A DNA stretch of 64,000 nt from Tisiphia sp964030975 (GCF_964030975.1 NZ_CAXIQH010000001.1:248001-312000), one strand, 5' to 3'. Positions 17,526 to 26,969 are shown, numbered from the stretch's first letter. A program made the numbers and translations. The notes: generated by a model from the sequence alone, not told the origin.

Positions 17526-18848
17526 TTATGTAGAAAAATTTGTTTTGAGCAGGTGATTAGCAATACACCGTAAGTTCAATCCTACAGCGGAAATTAACGG
17601 ATTTATTATATCTCCTATTACTCCTTTTAAGTAATTTCTGCCAACTCTACCATAATGCTTAAGGTGTCCTATTATCGGCTCTATAGCACTTCTTCTCTTG
17701 ATCATTGCCTTATCATCTGAGGATAGCTTCTTCTTGCAATATGGGCTATACACCTTGTCTTTTTCTTTAAAATTATTCCCCTTATAGCCTAAATCAACAA
17801 ATGTCCTGGCTATTCCCACTCCTGTTAATTTCTTTACAACCTCTACAGTCTGCGATAATGTATGACCATCATATGGATTGCCATGAAATGATTTGGCCGC
17901 TAATACAAAATTACCTCGACCACTTACTGCTATCGAAACCTTGTTACCAAACTCATAGGGTTTGTTTAATTTCCCTTTACCTATGCACTCTACCTCCGGT
18001 GCGTGAAAACTATATAATACTTTATTATCCTCCTTATATCGCTCTTTCTCTGCTTTACTCAGTATAGATTGTGCCTGAATCTTTTTAATCTTATTTAGTA
18101 TTTCTTGCTGCTTTAATGACAAACTTAACTTTGTTTTTGCTATTTCTCGCTGACATATTCTTATTAAACGACCCAGCAATATCTTTAAATGTTGCATTAC
18201 CTTCTTACGTTTTTTGGCTTTACTATTATCCTTATATTTCCATAATTTTACTATGTCTTTTTTATATTGCTTGGCATATGTCTCATGTAACTTAATGCCT
18301 AAAGTATGACATAACTTTACTAGCTCTATTCTTGCCTTATCCATCAAATACACATCATGAGGATACTTAATATTCTTAATTTGTACTGTAGTATCAACGA
18401 TTATCGATGCTAAGTCTTTTTTTTTAAGCACTCCGACTTTGCAACCAATTCTTGTTAATTCTTTTAATATCTCATTATATCCTTCTTCCCCTAATATAGC
18501 ACGAAACCTTCGTATACTAGCTTCTGATATCTCAGCATCTTTCTGCAAATATTCCCAACCACAAAAATATTGCCAATATACGTTCTCTCTCAGCTCTTCT
18601 TCAGCTGCAGCATCTGACAGGTTATACATCGCTTGCAGCATAGTTACTCCAAGTAATAACCTGTGACATCTGCGATTCCTACCAAATTTCTTGATATTAA
18701 CATTTGTCAATAACCATTCCTCTAAAACAGTCCAATTTATTAACGATCTTAATTTATATAACTTGTTATTAGGGTTTAATTCTTCGGTCAATTTATAACC
18801 AAAAAGCTGTCCTTGTTTTTGGGATTTTATTATATCTTCTATCGGCAT
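17526..18848 (-). CDS. IS5/IS1182-like DDE transposase
   Basis: A 440-residue DDE transposase with an N-terminal DUF772-type part (SLINWTVLEEWL ... GVTMLQAMYNLSDAAAEEEL) and catalytic acids in ASIIVDTTVQIKN, ARTFVDLGYKGNNF and MIKRRSAIEPIIGHLKH. The ending GRNYLKGVIGDIINPLISAVGLNLR is typical of IS4/IS5 superfamily enzymes. The middle has a long basic insert (KKRKKVMQHLKILLGRLIRICQ). Exact ISfinder group not assigned. Frame intact. Confidence 0.88.
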   Translation of the reverse strand: MPIEDIIKSQKQGQLFGYKLTEELNPNNKLYKLRSLINWTVLEEWLLTNVNIKKFGRNRRCHRLLLGVTMLQAMYNLSDAAAEEELRENVYWQYFCGWEYLQKDAEISEASIRRFRAILGEEGYNEILKELTRIGCKVGVLKKKDLASIIVDTTVQIKNIKYPHDVYLMDKARIELVKLCHTLGIKLHETYAKQYKKDIVKLWKYKDNSKAKKRKKVMQHLKILLGRLIRICQREIAKTKLSLSLKQQEILNKIKKIQAQSILSKAEKERYKEDNKVLYSFHAPEVECIGKGKLNKPYEFGNKVSIAVSGRGNFVLAAKSFHGNPYDGHTLSQTVEVVKKLTGVGIARTFVDLGYKGNNFKEKDKVYSPYCKKKLSSDDKAMIKRRSAIEPIIGHLKHYGRVGRNYLKGVIGDIINPLISAVGLNLRCIANHLLKTNFST

Positions 18849-18978
18849 AATTCATACAATCCATAAGGTTTCTGCCAATATTATAGCATTTTCTTATGGA
18901 TTATCTAGATATTTTTACCCGCTAACCATATTATATATTATCCTTCTAGACTTTTGACGGGGAGACTAGCTAGGTGTA

Positions 18979-19542
18979 CTAATTCTTTGCTCGACGGCTA
19001 AGCCAGCTTTGCAGATAAGTTTCTGCAATATCACTATTTTCTATTAATAAAACATTTTCAGCATTTCTATTATCAGCCGCGTTAGTAAAATTAAAGCTAC
19101 CGGTAATCACCTTACTTTTATCAATAATCATAATTTTATTGTGAGCAATACCTGGTACTTTATCTATTGATACATCAATACCAGCCCGTTTTAATTCATG
19201 CATTTTAGAATATCTGTCATGTAAGTTACTACGATCCAATAATACCCTTATTTCAACACCATTTTGTTTAGCCTTAATTAATTGATCGACTATCTTTTGT
19301 GAAGTTAAACCAAATGCTTGAATATAGATACTATCCTTAGCCTTAGATATTTCTTGTGCTATTAATGAGCCACAACCAGATGGAGGGGTAAAACAAACAT
19401 TTAAATTATCAGTTTCATTGTGAAAACTATGCCAAGAAGCTGTAGGGCTTATTTCATTATAGCCTACTCCAGTAGCAATACCGAGTAAGAACGATATTAT
19501 CACTGGTAATTTTAGATTGTGTTTTTTTAATATTTTTTTCAT
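18979..19542 (-). CDS. pld: Phospholipase D family protein
   Basis: The 187-residue single-HKD protein of Rickettsia, exported and reported to help bacteria leave the phagosome. An N-terminal hydrophobic segment (LPVIISFLLGIATGVGY) serves as signal or anchor. The catalytic motif is HNKIMIIDKSKVITGSFNFT near residues 137-156 (His, Lys, Asp, then the downstream GSFNF). One HKD per chain means it should work as a dimer, as other bacterial members do. An IS5-like element ends 11 bases after its stop codon, so the 3' region has been replaced but the coding sequence seems whole. Confidence 0.92.
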   Translation of the reverse strand: MKKILKKHNLKLPVIISFLLGIATGVGYNEISPTASWHSFHNETDNLNVCFTPPSGCGSLIAQEISKAKDSIYIQAFGLTSQKIVDQLIKAKQNGVEIRVLLDRSNLHDRYSKMHELKRAGIDVSIDKVPGIAHNKIMIIDKSKVITGSFNFTNAADNRNAENVLLIENSDIAETYLQSWLSRRAKN

Positions 19543-19564
19543 TTTCTATAATGTTTACAGTATC

Positions 19565-19704
19565 TATAGTTATGCTCATAGGATTAGGTGATAAAGAACA
19601 TAACGATTGTAAGTTGTCATTCCCGCGTAGGCGGGAATCTAGATACCTGCTTTCGCAGGTATGACACAAAGTTTGTATCACCTAATTCAATAGGTTTCAC
19701 TATA
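19565..19704. repeat. 140-bp palindromic repeat (type A), reverse orientation
   Basis: Complete copy reading TATAGTTATGCTCATAGG to GGTTTCACTATA; opposite orientation to the copies at 8879 and 10268. Confidence 0.88.
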
Positions 19705-19739
19705 AATTACTATAGCTAACCCTATTAACTCCGCCTATT

Positions 19740-19833
19740 AGTGAGAAGTAGCTTTGCTGTGACGAAGCAATCTAAATCTAGTCATTTTTATGGATTGCTT
19801 CGTCGCTACTATAAGTAGCTCCTCGCAATGACG
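19740..19833. repeat. Palindromic repeat, type B
   Basis: Hairpin with GACGAAGCAATC and GGATTGCTTCGTCG arms and the CTCCTCGCAATGACG end; the left arm is partly degraded. Confidence 0.75.
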
Positions 19834-19849
19834 TTTGGGTAAAAGTACT

Positions 19850-19931
19850 CGTCATTGCGAGACCACGTAGTGGTCGTGGCAATCCATATTCATTAGATTG
19901 CTTCGTTGGCTTACGCCTTTTCGCAATGACG
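19850..19931. repeat. Palindromic repeat, type B
   Basis: CGTCATTGCGAGACCACG to TTTTCGCAATGACG. Its outer arm (TTTACTATGGATAAATAC and on to TAGCTATA) continues into the last codons of lipA. Confidence 0.8.
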
Positions 19932-19939
19932 TAAGTTTA

Positions 19940-20878
19940 CTATGGATAAATACTAATCGGGTTAGCTATATAATCTTTGGATTTGATATTATCCTTCAAT
20001 TTTTGAAAGTCATCGCCAGCATGATAAGAAGAACGGGTTAATGGACTGGCAGAAACCATCGAAAACCCTTTGACCTTGGCTATTCTTTCCAAATATTTAA
20101 ATTCTTCTGGAGAAACATATCTAGCAACTGCTGCATGATTTTTGGTTGGTTGTAAATATTGCCCGATAGTTAAGAAATCAACTTTAGCTTCCCTTAAATC
20201 GTCCATCACTTGCATAATTTCATCATTCGATTCTCCAAGCCCAACCATCATGCCTGATTTAGTAAAAATCTCAGGATCTAATTTTTTTACATTATGCAAA
20301 AGACTTAATGAATTGTAATACCTAGCTCCTGGTCTAATAGTTTTGTACAAAGAAGGTACTGTTTCTACATTATGATTGTAAACATCAGGTTTTGCTGATA
20401 CCACTATGTCAGCTGCTCCATCTTTCTTAAGAAAATCTGGTGTTAAAACTTCAATCGTAGTATTAGGAGAAGCTAGTCTTATTTCTTTTATACAATTGGC
20501 AAAATGTTCAGCTCCACCATCATCTAAATCATCCCGATCAACTGAAGTAATTACCACATGTTCAAGCCCTAATTTCATCACAGCTTGAGCTAATCTTTGT
20601 GGCTCATGCGGATCGAGTAAATCGGGACGACCAGTTTTAACATTACAAAAACGGCAGGAACGAGTACAGACAGATCCCAAAATCATAACCGTAGCATGTT
20701 TTTTTGCCCAACATTCTCCTATATTAGGGCAGGCAGCCTCTTGACAGACTGTATTTAATTTTAAACTCTCAATTATCTTTCTTGTATCATGATATTGATG
20801 TGAGTTTGGTGCTTTAACCTTTATCCAATCAGGTCTTTTAATAGTTGGTATTTCTTCTATTTTGACTATGTTTGACAT
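19940..20878 (-). CDS. lipA: Lipoyl synthase
   Basis: LipA is a radical SAM enzyme that inserts two sulfurs into the octanoyl group on lipoyl domains of pyruvate and 2-oxoglutarate dehydrogenases. The 312-residue protein has both cluster motifs: the auxiliary CQEAACPNIGEC near residues 45-56 and the radical SAM CTRSCRFCNV near 71-80, plus the C-terminal SPLTRSSYHAG segment that supplies a serine ligand. The final dozen residues (YIANPISIYP) and the stop codon are encoded by the outer arm of an adjacent palindromic repeat, so the natural C-terminus has been replaced, beyond the conserved fold. Confidence 0.95.
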   Translation of the reverse strand: MSNIVKIEEIPTIKRPDWIKVKAPNSHQYHDTRKIIESLKLNTVCQEAACPNIGECWAKKHATVMILGSVCTRSCRFCNVKTGRPDLLDPHEPQRLAQAVMKLGLEHVVITSVDRDDLDDGGAEHFANCIKEIRLASPNTTIEVLTPDFLKKDGAADIVVSAKPDVYNHNVETVPSLYKTIRPGARYYNSLSLLHNVKKLDPEIFTKSGMMVGLGESNDEIMQVMDDLREAKVDFLTIGQYLQPTKNHAAVARYVSPEEFKYLERIAKVKGFSMVSASPLTRSSYHAGDDFQKLKDNIKSKDYIANPISIYP

Positions 20879-21006
20879 ATAATCCTACTTATTAACTTAC
20901 GCATAACCCCTATGGCAATTTAAAAGTTGCAGAAAAGGACAATACGTTCGCAATGACGCCAGGCTGTTTTTTCTATGATTTTTAAATACCATGCTAAGGT
21001 GAATTA

Positions 21007-22002
21007 TTAAACAAATTGTTTTATTGGTAGTTTAATTATATCTGTAAGGCAAATACTATTATCACAATTATAGGATAATTTCGGTTCAATAGGAATCTTA
21101 CAGATTAAAGGTATATTATACTCTTTGGCAAAATTTTCTCCACTATTGCCACTAAATATCTGGGTTTTCTTTCCTGAGCTTGCTTCAATTAAATAGCTCA
21201 TATTTTCTATAATACCTAAAATTGGTAAGTTAAATTTTTTGTATAAATCAATTGACCTAACGACATCTATTGCCGCCATTTTTTGTGGAGTGGTTACTAT
21301 TATTACTCCATCTAATTGGTAATTTTCTAAAATACTCAAGTGAATATCACCGGTACCAGGGGGCATGTCAATAATTAAATAATCTAACTCCTGCCAATGA
21401 GTGAGAGATAATAGCTGGTAAATTGTCTTGCTAGCCATTGGACCACGCCAAACAATAGCAGAATTATTATGAATAAGAAATCCAATAGAAATAATTTCAA
21501 TGCCCCGCGATTTTAAAGGGGTCATTTTATTATACACTATTTCTGGTACATCACTAATACCAAATATTTGTGGAATTGACGGACCATAAATATCAGCATC
21601 CACTATTCCTACTTTATATCCTTCAAGATTTAATTGTTCGGCTATCAATGCGGTTATAGTAGATTTACCAACTCCCCCTTTACCAGATGCCACCAATATT
21701 ACCTTTTTTACTCCATCAATGAAATATTTAACTTTTGGATTAGTTGATTTCTTAGCTAAGTTTTTGCTGCTAGTCAAAGCTATGGTTATTTTGCCGATAT
21801 TAGCTATTTCATTTAATTTATTGATGGCTTTAATTTTTATTTCATCTACTTCCTTAAGGTTCTTGCCAAAAATATCAATTGCAAATCCAATATTTTTATC
21901 CTTAATTACAATGTTAGATATAATATCGATTAATTTCGTATTGTCACTAAAGGTAATATTGGAAATTTTATTTAATATTTGTTGTTGGTTTATATCAATC
22001 AT
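21007..22002 (-). CDS. mrp: Mrp/ApbC-type iron-sulfur cluster carrier ATPase
   Basis: A 331-residue P-loop ATPase of the Mrp/NBP35 family, thought to deliver Fe-S clusters to apoproteins. It shows the N-terminal MIP18-like part, then the deviant Walker A VASGKGGVGKST near residues 109-120, VDADIYGPSIPQ and LIIDMPPGTGD. The segment after ENMSYL, where most family members carry a CxxC pair that binds the bridging cluster, reads IEASSGKKTQIF with no cysteines. The nucleotide-binding part is intact, so the ATPase is probably active, but cluster binding must use other residues or is lost. Confidence 0.88.
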   Translation of the reverse strand: MIDINQQQILNKISNITFSDNTKLIDIISNIVIKDKNIGFAIDIFGKNLKEVDEIKIKAINKLNEIANIGKITIALTSSKNLAKKSTNPKVKYFIDGVKKVILVASGKGGVGKSTITALIAEQLNLEGYKVGIVDADIYGPSIPQIFGISDVPEIVYNKMTPLKSRGIEIISIGFLIHNNSAIVWRGPMASKTIYQLLSLTHWQELDYLIIDMPPGTGDIHLSILENYQLDGVIIVTTPQKMAAIDVVRSIDLYKKFNLPILGIIENMSYLIEASSGKKTQIFSGNSGENFAKEYNIPLICKIPIEPKLSYNCDNSICLTDIIKLPIKQFV

Positions 22003-22171
22003 CGTTTTTAAATTAAAGTTATATTATAATAGGTTAGGTTTTTTTGGTAACGAACTTGACGCAGTTAGAGATACAAGATATAATTATATACTAGATTTAT
22101 TTTATAAGATATTAGTGCTAACTATATTTAGTGATATAATATACAAATTAACAAAATAGCAATAGCAGAAA

Positions 22172-23227
22172 ATGTTTAATCAAATTTTAAAAAAATCCCC
22201 TTGGGGAGATTCCGAAGAGGAAGAAAAAAGTGAATATAATATATTTACTAGACCAAGGAAAAAAAATAAGTTTAATTTTCACGAGTTTTTCAATAACTTT
22301 GGTTTCAACAACAATATAATGATATTAGTATTTTTATCATTAGTTGGCATTTGGTTTGCTTCCGGAGTTTATGAAGTTAAGGAAGGAGAAGAAGCAGCTG
22401 TAATGAGGTTTGGTAAGTTTGTTCGCAAAGGATCTCCTGGTTTGAATTATCACCTTCCTTTGCCGTTTGAACAGGTAGTAGTTGAGAAGGTAAACCAATC
22501 TCGGAGAATTGAGATTGGTTATAGATCAACAAGTAACCTTAAACCTAATATGGATAGTACAAAAGCTATGACGGCTGAGAGTACTATGCTTACAGGCGAC
22601 GAGAATATTGTGGCACTAAATTGTGACGTAATGTGGCATATTAGTGATTTGGAAAAATATATTTTTAATATTGTCAATCCAGAGGATTCGGTAAAAACAG
22701 TTGCTGAAAGTGCGATAAGAGAAGTTATTGGCAATACTCCTATCTCTTCAATATTATCAGACCAGAAACAAGAAATAACTAATAAAATTGAAGCTTTAAC
22801 TCAAAAAATCCTTGAGCATTATAATGCTGGTGTTGGTATTGAAAAAGTGCAGTTACTAAAAGCTGAACCACCAGCTGAAGTAATCGATGCTTATAGGGAT
22901 GTACAAACTTCTAAAGCTGATAAAGAACGTGAGATAAACCAAGCACAATCCTATAATAATGATATTTTACCTAAAGCAAGGGGTGAAGCGGCTAAAATAG
23001 TGCAAGAAGCAGAAGGTTACAGACAAGAAGTTATTTCAAAGTCTGAAGGAGATAGTAAGAGATTCGCTGCTGTCTATACACAATATGTTGCTAATAAATC
23101 GATAACTAAGGATCGTCTTTATCTGGAAACTATAGAAAAAGTTCTAATGGGTACCAGCAAGGTTATTATGGGTACTAATGGCGTTTTGCCGCATATGGCA
23201 ATTCAGCAAAATAAAATTAAGGAGTAG
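22172..23227 (+). CDS. hflK: HflK, subunit of the HflKC complex
   Basis: HflK and HflC form a membrane-anchored, periplasmic SPFH/prohibitin cage around the FtsH protease and restrain its activity. The 351-residue protein has a short basic cytosolic start, one membrane segment near residues 50-66 (IMILVFLSLVGIWFASGVY), then the SPFH domain (GEEAAVMRFGKFVRKGSPGLNYHLPLPFE) and a charged helix rich in AEGYRQEVI. It is followed by hflC after six bases, giving a tight operon. Confidence 0.94.
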   Translation: MFNQILKKSPWGDSEEEEKSEYNIFTRPRKKNKFNFHEFFNNFGFNNNIMILVFLSLVGIWFASGVYEVKEGEEAAVMRFGKFVRKGSPGLNYHLPLPFEQVVVEKVNQSRRIEIGYRSTSNLKPNMDSTKAMTAESTMLTGDENIVALNCDVMWHISDLEKYIFNIVNPEDSVKTVAESAIREVIGNTPISSILSDQKQEITNKIEALTQKILEHYNAGVGIEKVQLLKAEPPAEVIDAYRDVQTSKADKEREINQAQSYNNDILPKARGEAAKIVQEAEGYRQEVISKSEGDSKRFAAVYTQYVANKSITKDRLYLETIEKVLMGTSKVIMGTNGVLPHMAIQQNKIKE

Positions 23228-23233
23228 TGCCAG

Positions 23234-24091
23234 ATGAAGACAATTTATTATATAAGTTTTGTAGCTCTTGTATTATTCCTATCAGTTATTAGTGCTTTGT
23301 TTACTGTTGACCAACGCCATTCTGCTGTAGTATTTCAATTTGGCGAAGCGGTAAGGACAATTGAGAGTCCTGGATTAAATGTCAAGATTCCATTTATTCA
23401 AAATGTTGAATTTTTTGATAAACGTATCTTAAATGTAGAGGCAGAGGCAAAGGAACTAACTGCTTCTGATGGGAAAAGGGTAATCGTTGATGCTTTTGCC
23501 AAATTTCGTATTGTTGATCCTGTGATGTTTTACAAAACTGTTCATAACTATCAGGGGGTTAAAATTAGGCTTAATAAAAACCTAGAATCTTCGATGAGAA
23601 AAGTTATAGGTAGATTACCTTTAACTAGCCTTCTTACCAGTGAAAGGTCTGAAATAATGTCAAATATCTTAAATCAAGTTAATCAAGAGGCAAGAAATTT
23701 TGGACTTGATGTAATTGATGTTAGAATTTTAAGAGCTGATTTGCCGAAAGAAAATAGTGCGGCAATTTATCGCCGTATGCAAACTGCTCGTGAAAAAGAG
23801 GCGACTCAAATAAGAGCTGAAGGGCAAGAAGAAGCAGCCCGTATAAGATCCAGAGCTGACAAAGAAAGTAAAATATTGCTTGCTGAAGCTTATATGCAAT
23901 CTCAAATTATCAAAGGAGAAGGTGATAGGGAGTCAGCCAAGATATATAACCTTGCTTATTCTGTTGATCCAGAATTTTATAAATTTTATAGATCGTTGGA
24001 AGTATATAAGAATACTTTAAAGAAAGATGATACTTCTTTTGTATTGTCTCCAGAAGCGGAGTTATTTAGATATTTAAATTTAGGGAAATAG
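23234..24091 (+). CDS. hflC: HflC, subunit of the HflKC complex
   Basis: The 285-residue partner of HflK, with an N-terminal membrane segment (IYYISFVALVLFLSVISALF), an SPFH domain (DQRHSAVVFQFGEAVRTIESPGLNVKIPF) and a long charged helix (REKEATQIRAEGQEEAARIR). Length and order match the family. With degP coming after it on the same strand, this is a membrane and envelope protein quality-control cluster. Confidence 0.94.
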   Translation: MKTIYYISFVALVLFLSVISALFTVDQRHSAVVFQFGEAVRTIESPGLNVKIPFIQNVEFFDKRILNVEAEAKELTASDGKRVIVDAFAKFRIVDPVMFYKTVHNYQGVKIRLNKNLESSMRKVIGRLPLTSLLTSERSEIMSNILNQVNQEARNFGLDVIDVRILRADLPKENSAAIYRRMQTAREKEATQIRAEGQEEAARIRSRADKESKILLAEAYMQSQIIKGEGDRESAKIYNLAYSVDPEFYKFYRSLEVYKNTLKKDDTSFVLSPEAELFRYLNLGK

Positions 24092-24133
24092 TAATTTAGT
24101 TAACCCGATTAGCATTTAGCCATAGTAAACTGG

Positions 24134-24230
24134 CGTCATTGCGAGGGAGGTGTGAGCCGACGAAGCAATCCATTTCTAATCACTTTCCTGGATTGCTTCG
24201 TCGCTACTAAAGTAGCTCCTCGCAATGACG
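24134..24230. repeat. Palindromic repeat, type B
   Basis: CGTCATTGCGAGGGAGG to CTCCTCGCAATGACG with GACGAAGCAATCCA inner arms. The preceding TTAACCCGATTAG ... CCATAGTAAACTGG is the outer arm shared with other members. It lies between hflC and degP and could form a strong hairpin in the transcript. Confidence 0.82.
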
Positions 24231-24336
24231 TTTTACGTATAAGTTCCTGTAAGGAAATATTTGAGTATATGGACAGGTTTAAACTACGGTCAATTTTTGC
24301 AAATAATTGACAGATTGTGTTAATTAGATAGATGAT

Positions 24337-25893
24337 ATGGTTCAAAATATTATTAAGTGTAATAATTTACTGAAATATTTGGTTATAGCTCTGCTGATGA
24401 GCCTATGGCTAGCATTTTCTGCTTTTGCTGAAGATATTTCGTTAAATCAAATTCCATTAACTAAGGATGCTGCTGCTCCTGAGGAATCTAGTAATTTACA
24501 GTCAGTGCCAGTAAAAGTTGAACCCTATAAATATAGTTTTGCAGACATTGTTGAGCCACTTATCCCGGCTGTGGTAAATGTGTATACAGTGCAATATAGT
24601 CAAAAATCAGACCAGAAATCAGAAGATTTTCATAAGAAATCTTTTGAATATTTTCCGTTCGATTATTTAAATGAACTTTTGGAGCGTTTTAATCTACCTT
24701 TTAATTTTGATGAGATGTATTCAAACCCTAAATCTGTTCCCCTTGGTTCTGGTTTTATTATAGATTCGGCTGGTTTTATTGTTACTAACCATCATGTAGT
24801 TGCTAATGCGGATGAGATACACGTAAAATTAACTGATAATAGAGAGATGTCAGCTAAATTGGTAGGTAGTGATCAAAAAACCGATCTTGCTCTTTTAAAA
24901 ATTGAGGCAGAAAGTCCTTTGCCTTTCGTAAAATTTGGTGATTCTGGTAAGGCTAGGGTAGGGGATTGGGTTATTGCGATTGGTAATCCTTTTGGTAGAC
25001 TTGGGGGAACTGTAACTGTTGGTATCATATCTTCAAAAGGACGCGATATTGATAGTGGCATAGTAGATGATTTTATACAAACTGATGCGGCTATCAATAA
25101 TGGTAATTCTGGTGGACCAATGTTTAATATTAATGGCGAAGTTATAGGAGTCAATACGGTAATGTTCTCACCTTCTGGAACTAATATTGGTATTGGATTT
25201 GCCATTCCATCTAATACTACCAGATCAATTGTTAACCAGCTAAGGCAAAATGGGAAAATTAATCGCGGTGGGCTTGGAGTAATAATTCAAGAAGTAACTA
25301 ATGAAATAGCTGAAGGATTTGGGCTAAAAGAAACCTCAGGAGCATTAGTAGTGGAAGTACAAAAGGATGGTTCAGGTGAAAAATTTGGTATAAAGCCTGG
25401 AGATGTAATAATAGAGTTTGCTGGGCAACCAATAACAAGTTCAAGAAGGTTACAGGTAATGGTTGCTGAAGCTACTGTTGATCAAGAGGTAAAAATTGTT
25501 ATCGTACGCGATGGTAAGAATCACGAGCTAAATGGTAAGATTAGTCAGGAAGAGGAACCAGAGCCTAGAAAAGTAAGCGATGAGGTGAGTGATAAAACCT
25601 CTATTGTAAAAAGTAATATTACTTTCAGTAATTTATCCGATAATCTTAAACAAAAATTTGCCATTGGTAGTAAAGCCAATGGTATTATTGTAACTGACCT
25701 TCCTAAGGATGAGAAAAATTATAAATTTAAAATTGGTGATTTAGTAGTAGCATGCAATCAGCAGCCAATAGTTTCTATAGAGCAATTAAATTTATTATAT
25801 GAGAATGCACGAAATATTAAAAAACAAAATATAATTTTGTTGGTACAGAGACGGGGTGTGTCTCTGTTTATAGCTTTGCCGGTAACAAATTGA
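24337..25893 (+). CDS. degP: Periplasmic serine protease of the DegP/HtrA family
   Basis: A 518-residue trypsin-like protease/chaperone that degrades misfolded envelope proteins. It has a signal peptide (YLVIALLMSLWLAFSAFAE), a protease domain with catalytic His in IVTNHHVVANADE, Asp in KTDLALLKIE and Ser in NNGNSGGPMFN, and two PDZ domains (RGGLGVIIQEVTNE ... and a second near the C-terminus). The LA-loop region around residues 90-130 is rather long (KSFEYFPFDYLNELLERFNLPFNF). All catalytic residues are present, so it should be active. DegP is used for the two-PDZ layout. Confidence 0.93.
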   Translation: MVQNIIKCNNLLKYLVIALLMSLWLAFSAFAEDISLNQIPLTKDAAAPEESSNLQSVPVKVEPYKYSFADIVEPLIPAVVNVYTVQYSQKSDQKSEDFHKKSFEYFPFDYLNELLERFNLPFNFDEMYSNPKSVPLGSGFIIDSAGFIVTNHHVVANADEIHVKLTDNREMSAKLVGSDQKTDLALLKIEAESPLPFVKFGDSGKARVGDWVIAIGNPFGRLGGTVTVGIISSKGRDIDSGIVDDFIQTDAAINNGNSGGPMFNINGEVIGVNTVMFSPSGTNIGIGFAIPSNTTRSIVNQLRQNGKINRGGLGVIIQEVTNEIAEGFGLKETSGALVVEVQKDGSGEKFGIKPGDVIIEFAGQPITSSRRLQVMVAEATVDQEVKIVIVRDGKNHELNGKISQEEEPEPRKVSDEVSDKTSIVKSNITFSNLSDNLKQKFAIGSKANGIIVTDLPKDEKNYKFKIGDLVVACNQQPIVSIEQLNLLYENARNIKKQNIILLVQRRGVSLFIALPVTN

Positions 25894-25925
25894 CTTATAT
25901 AGCTAATCCGAATAAGTTCTTAAAT

Positions 25926-26016
25926 GTCATTGCGAGGAGCTACTTTAAGCGACGAAGCAATCCAAAATACCAGAAGTGGATTGCTTCGTCGTGCTTACAC
26001 ACTCCTCGCAATGACG
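25926..26016. repeat. Palindromic repeat, type B, in the degP-trhO gap
   Basis: TGTCATTGCGAGGAGC to CTCCTCGCAATGACG. The 306-base gap also holds, at 26024-26080, a sequence (TTTTTACGATAGAATAAAAA) that recurs as an arm at 30890-30932, and a simple RPE core hairpin at 26109-26160. No gene is seen. Confidence 0.78.
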
Positions 26017-26108
26017 ATTGTGTAGCATAGTATCCTTTTTTTGCTATTTTTACGATAGAATAAAAAATGTAGGGTACTATGGTGCAGGAATGGCACTAAA
26101 ACTGTGAT

Positions 26109-26160
26109 GTCATCCCTGCGTAAGCAGGTATCTAGATTCCCGCTTATGTGGGGATGACAA
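26109..26160. repeat. Palindromic repeat core
   Basis: TGTCATCCCTGCGTAAGCAG paired with the CCCGCTTATGTGGGGATGAC arm; the same core as inside the 140-bp elements, here without their outer arms. Confidence 0.7.
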
Positions 26161-26199
26161 CTTACAAGCTTTTTAAATTTCTAAAATATAATTTTTACT

Positions 26200-26955
26200 A
26201 TGGATAATAATGTTAAAATATCAGTATTAAGTTTTTATAGTTTTACTAAACTAGAAAATCTTGAGGTTTTGTTACCAAAGATTTTACATCTTGGCAAGAA
26301 AAGAGGCGTTAGAGGTACTATTCTTTTAGCTCTTGAAGGGTTTAATGGTTCAATTTCTGGTACAAAAGAACAGGTAAGTTTTTTACTAGATGAAATTATC
26401 AGCCTTACGTTAGCAGAAGATGTAAATATTAAAATAAATTACTGTGACATTCATCCTTTCCAAAAATTAAGAGTAAGGCTTAAAAAAGAAATCATTGCTA
26501 TGGCAGTTGGAGATATTGATATTGCTAGTCTTAAGGGAGAATATATTGAGCCAAATGATTGGGACAAGTTTGTTAGCCAAAATAATGTGGTAGTAATAGA
26601 TACTAGGAATGACTATGAAGTATGTATCGGTACTTTCAAAGGTGCTATAGACCCAAAGACAGAGACGTTTAAACAATTCCCAAAATGGGTAGAACAAAAT
26701 AAAGACTTACTTGTTGGGAAGAAAATAGCGATGTATTGTACTGGTGGAATTAGGTGTGAAAAATCAACAGCCTACTTAAAGAAACTTGGCTTTAATGATG
26801 TGTACCATCTTAAAGGTGGTATTTTACAATATCTAGAAGATACACATAATCGTAGCAATCTATGGCAGGGAGAGTGTTTTGTATTTGATGATAGGAGAGC
26901 TGTAGCAAGTGACTTGTCGCCAGCTGAAGGGCATTGGTTGCAACGTGCTGATTGA
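26200..26955 (+). CDS. trhO: tRNA uridine 5-oxyacetic acid hydroxylase TrhO (rhodanese family, UPF0176)
   Basis: A 251-residue protein with an N-terminal acylphosphatase-like part (RGTILLALEGFNGSISG) and a C-terminal rhodanese domain with DTRNDYEVCIGTFKGAIDP and the active-site loop MYCTGGIRCEKSTAYL near residues 178-193. The family member in E. coli (YceA/TrhO) hydroxylates U34 of tRNAs using prephenate-linked chemistry. The full rhodanese loop with its cysteine is present. The C-terminus continues with the conserved LWQGECFVFDDR block. Confidence 0.9.
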   Translation: MDNNVKISVLSFYSFTKLENLEVLLPKILHLGKKRGVRGTILLALEGFNGSISGTKEQVSFLLDEIISLTLAEDVNIKINYCDIHPFQKLRVRLKKEIIAMAVGDIDIASLKGEYIEPNDWDKFVSQNNVVVIDTRNDYEVCIGTFKGAIDPKTETFKQFPKWVEQNKDLLVGKKIAMYCTGGIRCEKSTAYLKKLGFNDVYHLKGGILQYLEDTHNRSNLWQGECFVFDDRRAVASDLSPAEGHWLQRAD

Positions 26956-26969
26956 TATATTATGTTAAA

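Larger units (their letters stand above)
15992..18967 (-). mobile_element. IS5-like element (copy 1) with IS256 nested inside
   Basis: Terminal inverted repeats AGTCTCCCCGTCAAAAGT at 15992-16009 and its complement at 18950-18967. The flanks both read AGCT (15988-15991 and 18968-18971), a possible 4-bp duplication. Without the nested IS256 and its duplicate, the element is about 1.63 kb. It lies immediately downstream of pld. A truncated copy occurs at 37413-38336. Confidence 0.82.
19543..19939. other. Intergenic repeat cluster between pld and lipA
   Basis: These 397 bases are almost wholly repeats: a complete 140-bp type A element followed by two type B hairpins. The pld promoter must lie within or very near the type A repeat, whose end is only about 23 bases from the pld start. 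The arm of the second type B repeat extends into the 3' end of lipA. No gene is present. Confidence 0.7.
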
